From contig NZ_JAGGPA010000006.1 in the NCBI RefSeq assembly GCF_018614035.1, positions 62,001 through 126,000 of the forward strand: a DNA stretch of 64,000 bases, given 5' to 3'. Source of the DNA: Streptomyces sp. ISL-96. Its GTDB lineage: Bacteria > Actinomycetota > Actinomycetes > Streptomycetales > Streptomycetaceae. The position numbers and the translations under genes are program-made. The first letter of the stretch is position 1. Each line of letters opens with the position of its first letter. Below the pieces are notes generated by a model that saw only the letters and a program-made list of their open reading frames with translations, was not told the origin of the DNA and searched no databases. Positions 15,237-23,730 of this stretch are shown here, one piece after another.

Positions 15237-17023
15237 ATGCCCGCCCCGCGTACCAGCGCGCCCTCGACCACCACCGGCTCCGACGCGCTCCTCTACCTCC
15301 TGTTCGGCGTCCTCGGCACGCCATCGTCTTCGGCTCCCTCGCCTGGCTGACTGGCAACCTCACCAACGCTCTCGTCGGCACCGGCCCCTGTGCGCCGTTC
15401 AAGGCCACCGACGCGCTGCTGCACCCCGACGTGCTGTGGCCGCACCTGAGTCCCACCGCCCTGCTGGTCGGCGCGCGACTCGTCCCCGGCCTGCTCTCCG
15501 TCTGCCTCACCATCACCGGCCTGGTCCTGTGGCTGCGGCTGCGCGGCGGCGCGAGGAACGGCCTGGCCCGCAAGCAGGATCTCGCACCGCTGCTTGGCAA
15601 GGAGATCACCGCAAAGGCGAAGAGCCTGCGGCCGAGCCTGTCCGATCTCAAACCGAAAGAGGTCGCTCCCGCCGACCGCGGCATCCTCGTCGGCACACTC
15701 TCCCCGGGCCGGGCCGAGGTCCGCGCCTCCTGGGAGGACGTGATCGTCGCGATCATGGCCCCGCGCTCCGGCAAGACGTCCGGGCTGGCGATCCCCGCGA
15801 TCCTCGCCGCTCCCGGCCCGGTACTGCTGACCTCGAACAAGGCGGCGAACGATGCCTTCACCGCGACGGCGGACGCACGCGCCAGGGTCGGCACGATCTG
15901 GACGCTCGACCCGCAACAGATCGCCCACCACCCGCGCGAGATGTGGTGGGACATCCTCGCCGACGCCCGCGACCTGGCCGGGGCGAAACGTTTGGCCGGG
16001 CACTTCGTCGCCGCCAGCGTGGACGAATCCAGCGGCTCCGACTTCTGGTCCACCGCCGCATCGAACACTCTCGGTGCGCTGTTCCTGGCCGCCGCCAGCC
16101 ACCGGCGCCCGATCACCGATGTCCTGGCCTGGCTCGCCTCCCCTGCTGACCGCACTCCGGTGGACCTGCTCACCGATGCCGGCCACGACGCGGTCGCCGC
16201 CCAGCTCCAGGGCACCGTTAGCGGGGCCACGGAAACGCGGGACGGCATCTATGAGACCGCGCGGCAGTACGCGAGCTGCCTGCTCGACCCGGACGTCGCC
16301 GCCTGGGTCACCCCCAGCAAGCACCTTCCCGAGTTCAAGCCCTCCGCGTTCGCCACCTCCCGCGACACGTTGTACCTGCTCAGCAAGGATGGCGGCGGCT
16401 CGGCATCGGCGATCATCGCAGCAGCGGCCGATGCGGTGATGCGCGCGGCCGTGGTCGTCGCCGAGCGCTCCGGCGGGCGGCTCGACCCGCCTGCCCTGTG
16501 CGTCCTCGACGAGGCCGCCAACGTGTGCAAAATCTCCGATCTCCCCGACCTGTACAGCCACCTGGGCTCACGGGGCGTGATCCCGATGACGATCCTGCAG
16601 TCCTACCGGCAGGGCCAGCGGTGCTGGGGCGAGGCAGGCATGGACGCACTCTGGTCCGCCGCCACGATCAAGATCATCGGAAGTGGCATCGACGACGCCG
16701 ACTTCGCCGATCGTCTGAGCAGGCAGGTCGGTGACCACGACGTGCAGACGACGTCGGTGTCGACCAGCGACGGCGGCAAGTCCACCTCGGTGAGCATGCG
16801 CACCGAGCGGATCCTGCCCCCCGACGCGATCCGCGCGCTCCCCAAGGGCAAGGCGCTGCTGCTCGCCACTGGTATCCGGGTGGCGATGCTCGACCTGCGG
16901 CCCTGGTACAAGGAGCCCGCCGCCAAGGTGGTCGGTCCGGCCTCGGCCCGCGCGACGAAGGCCATCACCGAGCGGGCCATCGCCAAGTCCCTGGGCCGCG
17001 ACGACTTCGGGCTGTCGGCATGA
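15237..17023 (+). CDS. VirD4/TraG-like T4SS coupling protein, apparent N-terminal frameshift
   Basis: The coupling protein brings the relaxosome and other substrates to the channel. It has an N-terminal membrane region, a Walker A motif (APRSGKTSGLAIP, near nt 15760), a Walker B motif (LCVLDEAANV, near 16505) and the conserved RGVIPMTILQSYRQG segment. The natural start is the ATG at 15237, in the same position after the leader ORF as in its sister genes; it gives a helix DALLYLLFGVLG and then runs out of frame. Assuming one base lost near 15318-15321, the frame continues as IVFGSLAWLTGNL. Without correction, a 604-residue frame from 15209 lacks the first membrane helix. The C-terminus LGRDDFGLSA is also found in the WhiB protein at 41.6 kb. 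Confidence 0.85.
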
Positions 17024-17166
17024 GCGCCCCGACGCTCCAGGTGCTCTCGCTCGGTGCCGGGGTCCAGTCGACATGTCTGCTGCTCATGGCCGCCGAGGAC
17101 CATCTGCCCGGCCTGGACGTGGCGATCTTCGCGGACACAGGCTGGGAGTCCAGCCGAACCTACGAG
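17020..17166 (+). pseudogene. Truncated PP-loop (PAPS-reductase-like) ATPase
   Basis: The start overlaps the coupling protein stop (ATGA). The N-terminus VLSLGAGVQSTCLLLMAAE contains the PP-loop SxGxxS-type nucleotide site, and AIFADTGWES matches PAPS-reductase/DndC-like proteins found in Streptomyces phages and elements. After about 49 codons similarity stops where an opposite-strand acetyltransferase gene begins. I read it as a gene cut by an insertion. No remaining half was found on the other side. Confidence 0.7.
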
Positions 17167-17648
17167 AGTTCCTTGCGCATCAATGTGCACATCGTTTCGT
17201 GGCGGCGCAGTGATCCATCCGGGGCTTGCTCGTCCCACGAGTCAGGTTGACGGTCGTATGCGACATAGCCCAGTCGTTCGTACAGCGCCCGAGCGCGGGG
17301 GTTGTTCTCCTCCACGCCGAGCTCGGCCTGCCGCAGACCGCGGTTCCTGATCCGAAGCTCCGCCGCTTCAACAAGGAAGGTGCCGATCCCGCACGACTGC
17401 AATGCCGGATGGACTGCCAGCTGCCACAGAGTGCCGACACCCTCCTTGACCCGGTAGTCGACGCCACCCTTCGCCACAGGAATGTCCGTTGAAGGGCAAA
17501 CCGCAAGGTAGTCGACCTCGCCGAGCCGGGCACGCTCCAACTGCCTCGCGACGCTGGCCAGGTGGTGCTCGGACCCTGACCACCCGCACGACACGAGGTC
17601 CGCACGCACCAAATCGCGTGCCGACAGCTTCAACACAACGTTGATCAT
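17160..17648 (-). CDS. GNAT-family N-acetyltransferase
   Basis: A 162-residue protein with the acetyl-CoA binding region WQLAVHPALQSCGIGTFLVEAA and the C-terminal ENNPRARALYERLGYVAYDR typical of GNAT enzymes. Its substrate is unknown. The start at 17648 has a perfect ribosome site (GGAGG, 7 nt upstream), although the frame is open to 17771. It points against all surrounding transfer genes, has less extreme base composition and interrupts the PP-loop gene, so it is a later insertion, perhaps a passenger resistance or modification gene. Confidence 0.85.
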   Translation of the reverse strand: MINVVLKLSARDLVRADLVSCGWSGSEHHLASVARQLERARLGEVDYLAVCPSTDIPVAKGGVDYRVKEGVGTLWQLAVHPALQSCGIGTFLVEAAELRIRNRGLRQAELGVEENNPRARALYERLGYVAYDRQPDSWDEQAPDGSLRRHETMCTLMRKELS

Positions 17649-17811
17649 CTTCACCACCTCCAACCAGCCAGCATCCATGCCGGTCACGCGGGAATCAATG
17701 CCGTTTCCTCGGCCGTACTCCTGGGCCCGCCACGGCCTCACGACCCACTGGCATGCGTCCCTTCGGCTCACGGCCTGATGCTCCCCCCTCTACCTGTTCA
17801 GGAGTCCCCTC

Positions 17812-18057
17812 GTGTCCTCACGCAGTCCATCCTCCCCTCTAGCGCGCTCCGAACGCCTCGCCCGGTCACCGGTCGTCCGGAGCGGCGGCCAGTGGTGGCT
17901 GGTCGCTGGTTCCGGCTCGATCCTCGCCACTGATCCGACGTTCACCGGCGAGCTGGACCGCTTCGCCGCCGCGATGGACGCCGCCGACCAGGCCATCGCC
18001 GATCTCCGCTCCCAGCAGGACGATCCGCCGACTCCCCACCCCGGGCGGCAGCGATGA
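17812..18057 (+). CDS. Small hypothetical protein
   Basis: An 81-residue protein starting with GTG after AGGAG. The middle part SGGQWWLVAGSGSILATDPTF looks like two short beta strands, followed by a helix FAAAMDAADQAIADLR. The stop overlaps the start of the next gene (ATGA), so they are translationally coupled. No known domain. Confidence 0.65.
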   Translation: MSSRSPSSPLARSERLARSPVVRSGGQWWLVAGSGSILATDPTFTGELDRFAAAMDAADQAIADLRSQQDDPPTPHPGRQR

Positions 18058-19223
18058 ACCCGCTGCTGAGTGCCGAGCAGGCGGTGCTCGGCTCGGTGCT
18101 GCTCGACCCCGGCCAGCTCGCGCACCTCGACTGGCTCGCACCAAATCACTTCTACCGGCCTGTCCACCAAGCGCTGTTCGCCGCCCTGCGCAGGCTGCGG
18201 ACCGAGGGCCACCCCGCCGTGGCGACCAAGGAACCGCTGCCGCTGTCCTGGGTGACCGACGCGGTCGACGAGGCCAGCCACCACGTCCGGGGGCTGACCT
18301 CTGTATACGCCCACACCCTGATCTCGGCCTGCCCACGTCCCGAACACGCCCCGGTGTACGGCCGGATAGTGCTGGAGGGCGCGATCCACCGCAGCGTGAC
18401 CGAGCACGCGATCCGCCTCCACCAGGCAGCCCGTGCCGACGCCCTCCGGGGCGAGGTCGAAGGAGCGCTGCACTATGCGGACGTCCTGACCGGGGTGCTC
18501 GGCGACCTCGCGCGCCGCTGGGGGTCCGAACCGCGCCCGGTGGCCCCGGCCACGCCACCGTCTACAGCACCCGTCGCGCCGCCGCCGGTACGGGCGGACC
18601 AGGTCGCCGAGGACGAGCAGTTCCTGCTGGCGGTCCTGGTCGAGCGGCCGAAGGCGATGGACGAGGTCGTCGGCTGGCTGCGACCGGGCGACTTCGCCGA
18701 CCCAGCCCACGGCCAGCTCTACCGCTGCCTGGGCGCACTGCACCACCGCGGCGAGCCCATCGACCGGATCACCGTGCTGTGGGAAGCCCAGCGGCGCGGT
18801 CTGCTGGCCGACGGCACGCTGACCACCGAACAGCTCACCGCCATCTGCGACGGCGTCGGCCCCGGCAGCGCCGAATGGCTCGGCGAGCACATCATGCGCT
18901 CCTCCGTCGCCCGCACGGCCGCCACCTCCGCCCGCACCATCCGCGCCCTGGCCGAGAACGAGACCCTGGCCCCCGGGAGGCTCATCAACCACGCCCTGCA
19001 CGCGCTCGGGCCGCTCGACGAAGTGCGCGCCCGCTGGCAGACCGCGAACGGCCACCCCGCTCCGCCGCCGCCCCCCGCGCTGCCGACCGAGGGGCCCCCG
19101 ACGGAGCGGGTCCACGCCGCCCTCGCCCGCAGCACACCGCGACCGGCCGCACGGCCCTCGGAATGCCCAAGCCCTGCCTCCACGCCATCAGCCGCACGAC
19201 CGCCCTCGCGCACCCACGGCTGA
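18054..19223 (+). CDS. Tandem DnaB N-terminal-like domains, no helicase domain, tailed
   Basis: A 389-residue protein. Residues 4-160 resemble the DnaB helicase N-terminal domain (SAEQAVLGSVLLDP, HFYRPVHQALFAALRRL), and residues 180-330 form a second related copy (EDEQFLLAVLVERP, FADPAHGQLYRCL). No Walker motifs or RecA domain follow. The C-terminus is RVHAALARSTPRPAARPS plus a disordered stretch, the shared tail. The DnaB N-domain mediates hexamer and primase contacts, so this protein may bind or modulate a replicative helicase, possibly that of a recipient cell if the tail is a transfer signal. That last point is inference. Confidence 0.75.
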   Translation: MNPLLSAEQAVLGSVLLDPGQLAHLDWLAPNHFYRPVHQALFAALRRLRTEGHPAVATKEPLPLSWVTDAVDEASHHVRGLTSVYAHTLISACPRPEHAPVYGRIVLEGAIHRSVTEHAIRLHQAARADALRGEVEGALHYADVLTGVLGDLARRWGSEPRPVAPATPPSTAPVAPPPVRADQVAEDEQFLLAVLVERPKAMDEVVGWLRPGDFADPAHGQLYRCLGALHHRGEPIDRITVLWEAQRRGLLADGTLTTEQLTAICDGVGPGSAEWLGEHIMRSSVARTAATSARTIRALAENETLAPGRLINHALHALGPLDEVRARWQTANGHPAPPPPPALPTEGPPTERVHAALARSTPRPAARPSECPSPASTPSAARPPSRTHG

Positions 19224-19279
19224 CCCGTCCTCACCCACCAACCCAGCCCATCCGGCTGTCCCCACCTCTGGAACGCACC

Positions 19280-19864
19280 GTGGACAACACCCCCATCTCC
19301 GACGCCCTGGCCCTGCGCGCCACGGCCTCCGCCTTCGACGCCCAGCGCGGCAAACTGCCAGTGCCCGGAGACCCCCACCGCTCACCCGATGCCGTCTCCA
19401 TCACACGCCAGATCTCCGAACTCGGAAAGCTGATCACCGACCTGGGCGACGAGGTCCTGTTCCGTGCCGCCGACCAGGACCAGGCGCCCCACGCCGCTCG
19501 GGTGATTACCAACTTCGCCGCCGCCGTCGAGCCCGCAGGCAAAGCGGCTTCCGCCCTGGGAGCGGTGGCCCACCAGCTCGCCTTCCTGAACCAGACCGAG
19601 AGTCTGCGCGACCAGCCCGACGCCAGGGATGCCCGGGAGGCAGCCGTACGGGTGATGGAGGACGCACTCGCCACCGCCGACACGGTCCTGCACGACGCGG
19701 CCAACTCCCTGCACGCCGCATCGGCGGCGGTCTCTCCCCCGTCCGTTCGGATCCAGGCCGCCCGCAGCCGGTCCACAACCGCCGTGCCCGCTCCGGGGCC
19801 GCCACCTCCCGGCGTCACCACGTCGGTGGCGTCCTCCTCCGCCCGAATCGCACATGGCCGGTGA
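19280..19864 (+). CDS. Tailed accessory protein, helical
   Basis: A 194-residue protein starting with GTG. It is almost entirely helical (residues 35-155) with repeated Ala/Asp-rich helices, and lacks cysteines and known motifs. The end RIQAARSRSTTAVPAP followed by a Pro/Ser/Val stretch and IAHGR is a clear copy of the shared tail. The stop lies one base before the ATG of the C5 methyltransferase. Confidence 0.7.
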   Translation: MDNTPISDALALRATASAFDAQRGKLPVPGDPHRSPDAVSITRQISELGKLITDLGDEVLFRAADQDQAPHAARVITNFAAAVEPAGKAASALGAVAHQLAFLNQTESLRDQPDARDAREAAVRVMEDALATADTVLHDAANSLHAASAAVSPPSVRIQAARSRSTTAVPAPGPPPPGVTTSVASSSARIAHGR

Positions 19865-19865
19865 C

Positions 19866-21063
19866 ATGGAGACCACCACCGCGCGACCGCCGTTGATCGG
19901 CTCGCTCTGCTCGGGATACGGCGGTCTGGACCTCGGGGTCCAGGCCGCCCTCGGCGGCACCCTGGCCTGGCACGCCGAGATCAACCCCGACGCCGCGCGC
20001 ATCCTGGCCCGGCACTGGCCCGGCGTGCTCAATCTGCAGGACATCACCACCGTCAACTGGGCCGATGTGCCTCGGGTGTGTGTCCTGACGGCCGGTTTCC
20101 CTTGTCAAAGACGTCTCCGTCGCCGGCCGCCGGGCCGGACTCAACCCCCACACCCGCTCGGGGCTGTGGCTGCACGTCGCCCGTGCGGTCGAAGCCCTCC
20201 GCCCCTGCTTGGTTGTGATCGAGAATGTCCGAGGTCTCCTCACCTCGCCCGCCGGTTCCCCTGGCGACGTGGAATTCTGCCCGTGGTGTCTGGGAGAGGA
20301 CCCAACCCAGCCTCCTGTGCGGGCACTTGGTGCCGTACTCGGCTCCCTGGCCGATCTCCGGTACGACGCAAAGTGGCTCGTGCTTCGTGCCTCCGACGTC
20401 GGAGCCCCCCATCGTCGCGAGCGGACCTTCCTCACCGCCTGGCCCGCCGAGCACCCTGCTCAAGACCCCGACGAGCAACATCGGCAGGAACGGCGGCTCC
20501 CAGCACCCGTCGAAGCGGAAGAGCGGCGGCCACGGCCCGAACCTGGCCGACGCGGTGGAGTGGCTGCTGCCCACGCCGAAGGCGTCGGACGGGATCAAGG
20601 GCTCGCCGAACCAGCGGCACGGCAACGGGGACATGACGCTGCCGAGCGCGGCAGCATCGCTGCTGCCCACCCCGAGGGCGAGCGACACCGGCACTCCTGG
20701 CCGCCGTCCGGGCAAGGGCTGGCGCCCGCCCCTGTCGGCGGTGGTCCTGCCGCTGTGGGCGGAGGCGGCCCCAGAAGCCGGGGAACCGACGGGCGATGGG
20801 GAGCGTACGCCTCCGCCATCGCCCGATGGGAGAACCTCACCCGCCCCGCGCCGCCGCCCACCGACGCTGCCGGACGCCTGCGCGCCGACTTCGTGGAGTG
20901 GATGCAGGGCCTGGCCCCTGGCTGGGTGACCGCCACTCCGGGACTCGGCCGACCCGCTCAGCTCACCGCGCTCGGCAACGGCGTGGTCCCCCAACAGGCC
21001 ACCCGCGCCGTGCAGTTGCTGGCACCGCCCTTCCCCCGCTGCCCCCGCTGCACCGCGCCGTAG
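19866..21063 (+). pseudogene. C5-cytosine DNA methyltransferase with three apparent frameshifts
   Basis: All conserved motifs are present but in different frames: motif I LCSGYGGLDLG and catalytic motif IV GFPCQ (frame of 19866), motif VI VIENVRG and motif VIII RRERTF (frame of 20209), a variable region LLPTPKASDGIKG typical of phage-type enzymes (frame of 20225), then motifs IX-X ALGNGVVPQQA (frame of 20209 again). The shifts fit one extra A at 20107-20109, one extra base near 20441-20452 and one lost base near 20791-20794. As written, no functional enzyme is made. The first ATG at 19854 would overlap the previous gene. Confidence 0.85.
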
Positions 21064-21081
21064 CGCTGCATTACCGCCTTT

Positions 21082-21119
21082 CCCCGGCCGGACCAAATCG
21101 CGGAATCTCCGCATCCTCT
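21082..21119. repeat. 38-bp direct repeat, copy B
   Basis: This segment matches 12867-12904 in 34 of 38 positions, including GCCAAATCGCGGAATCT or GACCAAATCGCGGAATCT cores. It lies just after the C5 methyltransferase stop and 30 bp before leader ORF copy 3. See copy A. Confidence 0.7.
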
Positions 21120-21151
21120 TGCCCATGCCGACCCGCGAACGGAGCACCGCC

Positions 21152-21216
21152 GTGACCTCCAGAAGAGCGCGCCGCACTTCGCCCCCGCCCTGCTCGCTCA
21201 CTCCCTTGGATCCGCT
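21152..21216 (+). promoter_or_regulatory. Conserved leader ORF, copy 3
   Basis: A GTG with ACGGAG upstream opens the peptide MTSRRARRTSPPP..., which reads LDPLC over the ATG of the following gene. The nucleotide blocks TGACCTCCAGAAGAGCGC and CTTGGATCCGCTATG match copy 2 closely. The leader frame has no stop until 21511, inside the main gene. Confidence 0.55.
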
Positions 21217-21816
21217 ATGTCCGACCCCAGCAAGGCCGCCCCCGAACCGTTCCGCGTTCCCGACGGCGATCTCGACGATCTCGCCAGCACCCTCGCCAAG
21301 ACCATGGCGGAGGTACGCCAGCACGGTGTCATCCTCGACCGCCTCGGCTCCGAGCCCACCACCGCGCCCACTGCACCCCAGCCCGCCGACGACGCCCCGG
21401 CTTCAGAGACAACCGACGCCGACCAGGCCGAGGGCCCCACGTCGGTGTTCATCCTCGCCTTGGGCGGCGAGGCACACGCGGTCGAATTGGCCGCGCTCAG
21501 CGACTGGGTGAACTACCTGTTCCTGCCCGTCTACGGACGGGAGATCAGCACCACCCGTCCGTGGTGCGACCAGTGGCACGAGCATCCCGAGGCTGTGGCC
21601 CGGCTGCACGCGCTCTGGCTCGCGTGGCAGCAGCTCACTGACGCCGAGGCCGGCCTGTCCGGTCCCTCGACGTGGCACCGCGACCACCTTGACCAGGCCC
21701 TGGTTCATCTCCGTGCCCCCGACGGCCCATTCGCCGCATGCACGACGAGCCCGACCAGGCCCAACCACCGCGTGCTGGCCACCCCGGCGCCCGAGTTGGC
21801 GGGAGCCTCCCAGTGA
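21217..21816 (+). CDS. DUF4913 domain protein
   Basis: A 199-residue protein. Residues 95-180 match DUF4913: WVNYLFLPVYGREI, WCDQWHEHPEAVARLHALWL, then GPSTWHRDHLDQALVHLRAP and DGPFAACTT. The family is common on Streptomyces plasmids and elements; its function is not known. The N-terminal 75 residues are acidic and disordered. It ends without the shared tail. The stop overlaps the GTG of the next gene. Preceded by leader ORF copy 3. Confidence 0.85.
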   Translation: MSDPSKAAPEPFRVPDGDLDDLASTLAKTMAEVRQHGVILDRLGSEPTTAPTAPQPADDAPASETTDADQAEGPTSVFILALGGEAHAVELAALSDWVNYLFLPVYGREISTTRPWCDQWHEHPEAVARLHALWLAWQQLTDAEAGLSGPSTWHRDHLDQALVHLRAPDGPFAACTTSPTRPNHRVLATPAPELAGASQ

Positions 21817-22580
21817 CCATCGAACTCGACTTCCACCTCGACGACTTCGAGCCCGCCGACGCCGTCTCCGAACTCGCCGAGAGCAGCGTCTGGGCCGGAG
21901 ACCTGACCGTGCTGGCCGAGCACCACACCACGCCGAACGGGTCGCACAGCTACCTCGTCGCCCACGACGGGTCGGTGACCTGGGGCGTCCCCGGCGAACC
22001 ACAGCTCGTTGCCATCAAGATCACTCGGGATCTACGCGAGCGCACGTTCACCTTCGAGACCGCGAACCACGCCAGTCTGGCCTTCGCCCAGAACTGGCTG
22101 ATCGACCATGGCTGCCCGCCCGAGCAGATCTCCCAGGCTGGCGGGGACTCCCTGAAGCCCGCCGACGATCTCACCCTCTGGATCGAGCAGCAGATCCGGG
22201 AGTCAGGCTCTCGCTACAAGGTCCTCGACAGCTGGACCTCGGACTTCGCCCCGTGCGAGACGTGGACGTTGACCCGTGACTCCATCGCCGCTCAGGCACC
22301 GATTCGTGTCTTCCTCGAAGAGGGGAACCACGACGCCCACACGTACACGATGCGCGAGGGCGCCTTCGCAGATGAGGCCGCCGCCCGGCAATGGCTGGAA
22401 GACCGCAGCAGTCCGCTGCCGCAGCCGCCGGATTACTGCGGTGAGGCCGCCGCCCGGCTGACCCGCGCCGCCCTCACCCGGTCAGCGGGCGCCTGCGCGA
22501 TCCCGAAAGCCGGCCTCGACACGGGCAACGCGCCGTCGACAGGAACCGCCCAGCACCCGAGCCCTGGGAGGTCGATGTGA
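21813..22580 (+). CDS. Tailed accessory protein, alpha/beta, unknown function
   Basis: A 255-residue protein starting with GTG in a GTGA overlap. Two alpha/beta halves of similar layout (residues 1-105 and 115-205) suggest an internal duplication: each has strand-rich sequence (HTTPNGSHSYLVAHDG; CETWTLTRD) followed by a helix with AARQWLEDR-like sequence. The shared tail begins with RLTRAALTRSAGACAIP but ends GRSM rather than in arginine. It overlaps the next gene by GTGA. Confidence 0.7.
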   Translation: MTIELDFHLDDFEPADAVSELAESSVWAGDLTVLAEHHTTPNGSHSYLVAHDGSVTWGVPGEPQLVAIKITRDLRERTFTFETANHASLAFAQNWLIDHGCPPEQISQAGGDSLKPADDLTLWIEQQIRESGSRYKVLDSWTSDFAPCETWTLTRDSIAAQAPIRVFLEEGNHDAHTYTMREGAFADEAAARQWLEDRSSPLPQPPDYCGEAAARLTRAALTRSAGACAIPKAGLDTGNAPSTGTAQHPSPGRSM

Positions 22581-23065
22581 GCCGCGCCCGCTTCGCCTTC
22601 GCCGCGCACCCGGATGCCATCGCGGACCTGCGTGAACTCCCTGCCGACATCCGCGACTTGGCGCTGCTGGAGCTGCAGAACCTGGTCCACGGCAGCGACG
22701 ACTGTCTGCCGCTGACCGGCCGCCTCGCAGGCTTCCACAAGGTCTATGTCGACCCGGCCGTCTCCTACCGGATGGTCATCCAGTTCCGCCCGGCCCCGCC
22801 CACCTCGACCCACAAGCGCGAGATCTACCTCGTCGCGGCCGGGGCCCGGGAGGACTACGCGGTCTACCGCACGGCCCAGCTCCGCACCAACCGCACGGGC
22901 CTCAACAGGCTCGCCGACACGGACCCGGCGGCCGAGGCGCGAGTCCAGGCAGCCCGATCCCGATCCCCCCACGCGGTCGACCAGACCGCGTCCCTCGCGG
23001 CCAGCGCACCGGCGGCAGTCAGCCCCACCGCGCCCGCCGCCTCCCGAAAGGCCCCGCAGCGATGA
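22577..23065 (+). CDS. RelE/ParE-fold toxin-like protein, tailed
   Basis: A 162-residue protein. Residues 8-95 fit the RelE/ParE toxin pattern: helix pair (LRELPADIRDLALLELQNLV), then LPLTGRLAGFHKVYVDPAVSYRMVIQFRP and a final strand REIYLVAAGARED. It has no obvious antitoxin partner next to it. After the domain comes RVQAARSRSPHAVDQ and a disordered Ala/Pro/Ser stretch ending KAPQR, a clear shared tail. A toxin-like domain joined to this tail is the best single hint that the tail directs transfer of proteins. Overlaps the next gene (ATGA). Confidence 0.7.
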   Translation: MSRARFAFAAHPDAIADLRELPADIRDLALLELQNLVHGSDDCLPLTGRLAGFHKVYVDPAVSYRMVIQFRPAPPTSTHKREIYLVAAGAREDYAVYRTAQLRTNRTGLNRLADTDPAAEARVQAARSRSPHAVDQTASLAASAPAAVSPTAPAASRKAPQR

Positions 23066-23730
23066 CCGCCGACCGTACGCCCCTGGCCCGCACCGAGCTG
23101 GCCGCGCTGCTCACCGACGCCGCGCAGGGCGTCTCCGGGGTCCTGACCACCGAGTACCCCACCTCCGCCAGCCGCTCCTATCTTCATCCCGTCCTCGGCG
23201 CGCTGTCCGCCGGCCCTCGGGTGGTCTGCGAGTTGAATGACCGGCTCGAAAAGTTCGTCATCGAGGAGCCGCTTCCCTCCACCCCTGCTGGTCTGTTCAC
23301 CCTGGCGTCCTACGCTTCCGCGCTCGGCTGGCTCACCGAGTCCCTCGCCGAGTTGACCGCCTCCGTGGACCAGATCTGCACGCGCGTCGGCATCCCCGCC
23401 GAGCCGCCGGACCCGGCCTTCGCCGCGCCGTCACCGACGGAGCAGGACGACGAGTTCGACTTCGCGTTCAGCGCGCTGGAACTGGCCGCCATCCGCACAG
23501 CCGCTGAAGCTGCCGGCCTCAGCCCCGGCGACTACGTCGAGGTGCTCTCGCAGTCCCTCCTCGCCGCCTCCCGGATCACCGACGCCTGCATGGAGATCTC
23601 CAGCGGCCTGCTCGAAGACGCCGCGTACGTCCTCGGCGAGGCGACCGACCACGTCTGGATCGGCGAAGGCCCCGACAGCCTGCCCACCCTGGTGCGCTCC
23701 CTGCTCGCCCGGATGGAGGCGGCCGAATGA
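23062..23730 (+). CDS. Hypothetical helical protein
   Basis: A 222-residue acidic, helical protein without known domain and without the shared tail. It follows the RelE-like gene with an ATGA overlap and itself overlaps the next gene (ATGA), so the three are translated together. An acidic partner directly downstream of a basic toxin-like protein could be an immunity or chaperone protein; this is speculation from position and charge. Confidence 0.65.
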   Translation: MTADRTPLARTELAALLTDAAQGVSGVLTTEYPTSASRSYLHPVLGALSAGPRVVCELNDRLEKFVIEEPLPSTPAGLFTLASYASALGWLTESLAELTASVDQICTRVGIPAEPPDPAFAAPSPTEQDDEFDFAFSALELAAIRTAAEAAGLSPGDYVEVLSQSLLAASRITDACMEISSGLLEDAAYVLGEATDHVWIGEGPDSLPTLVRSLLARMEAAE

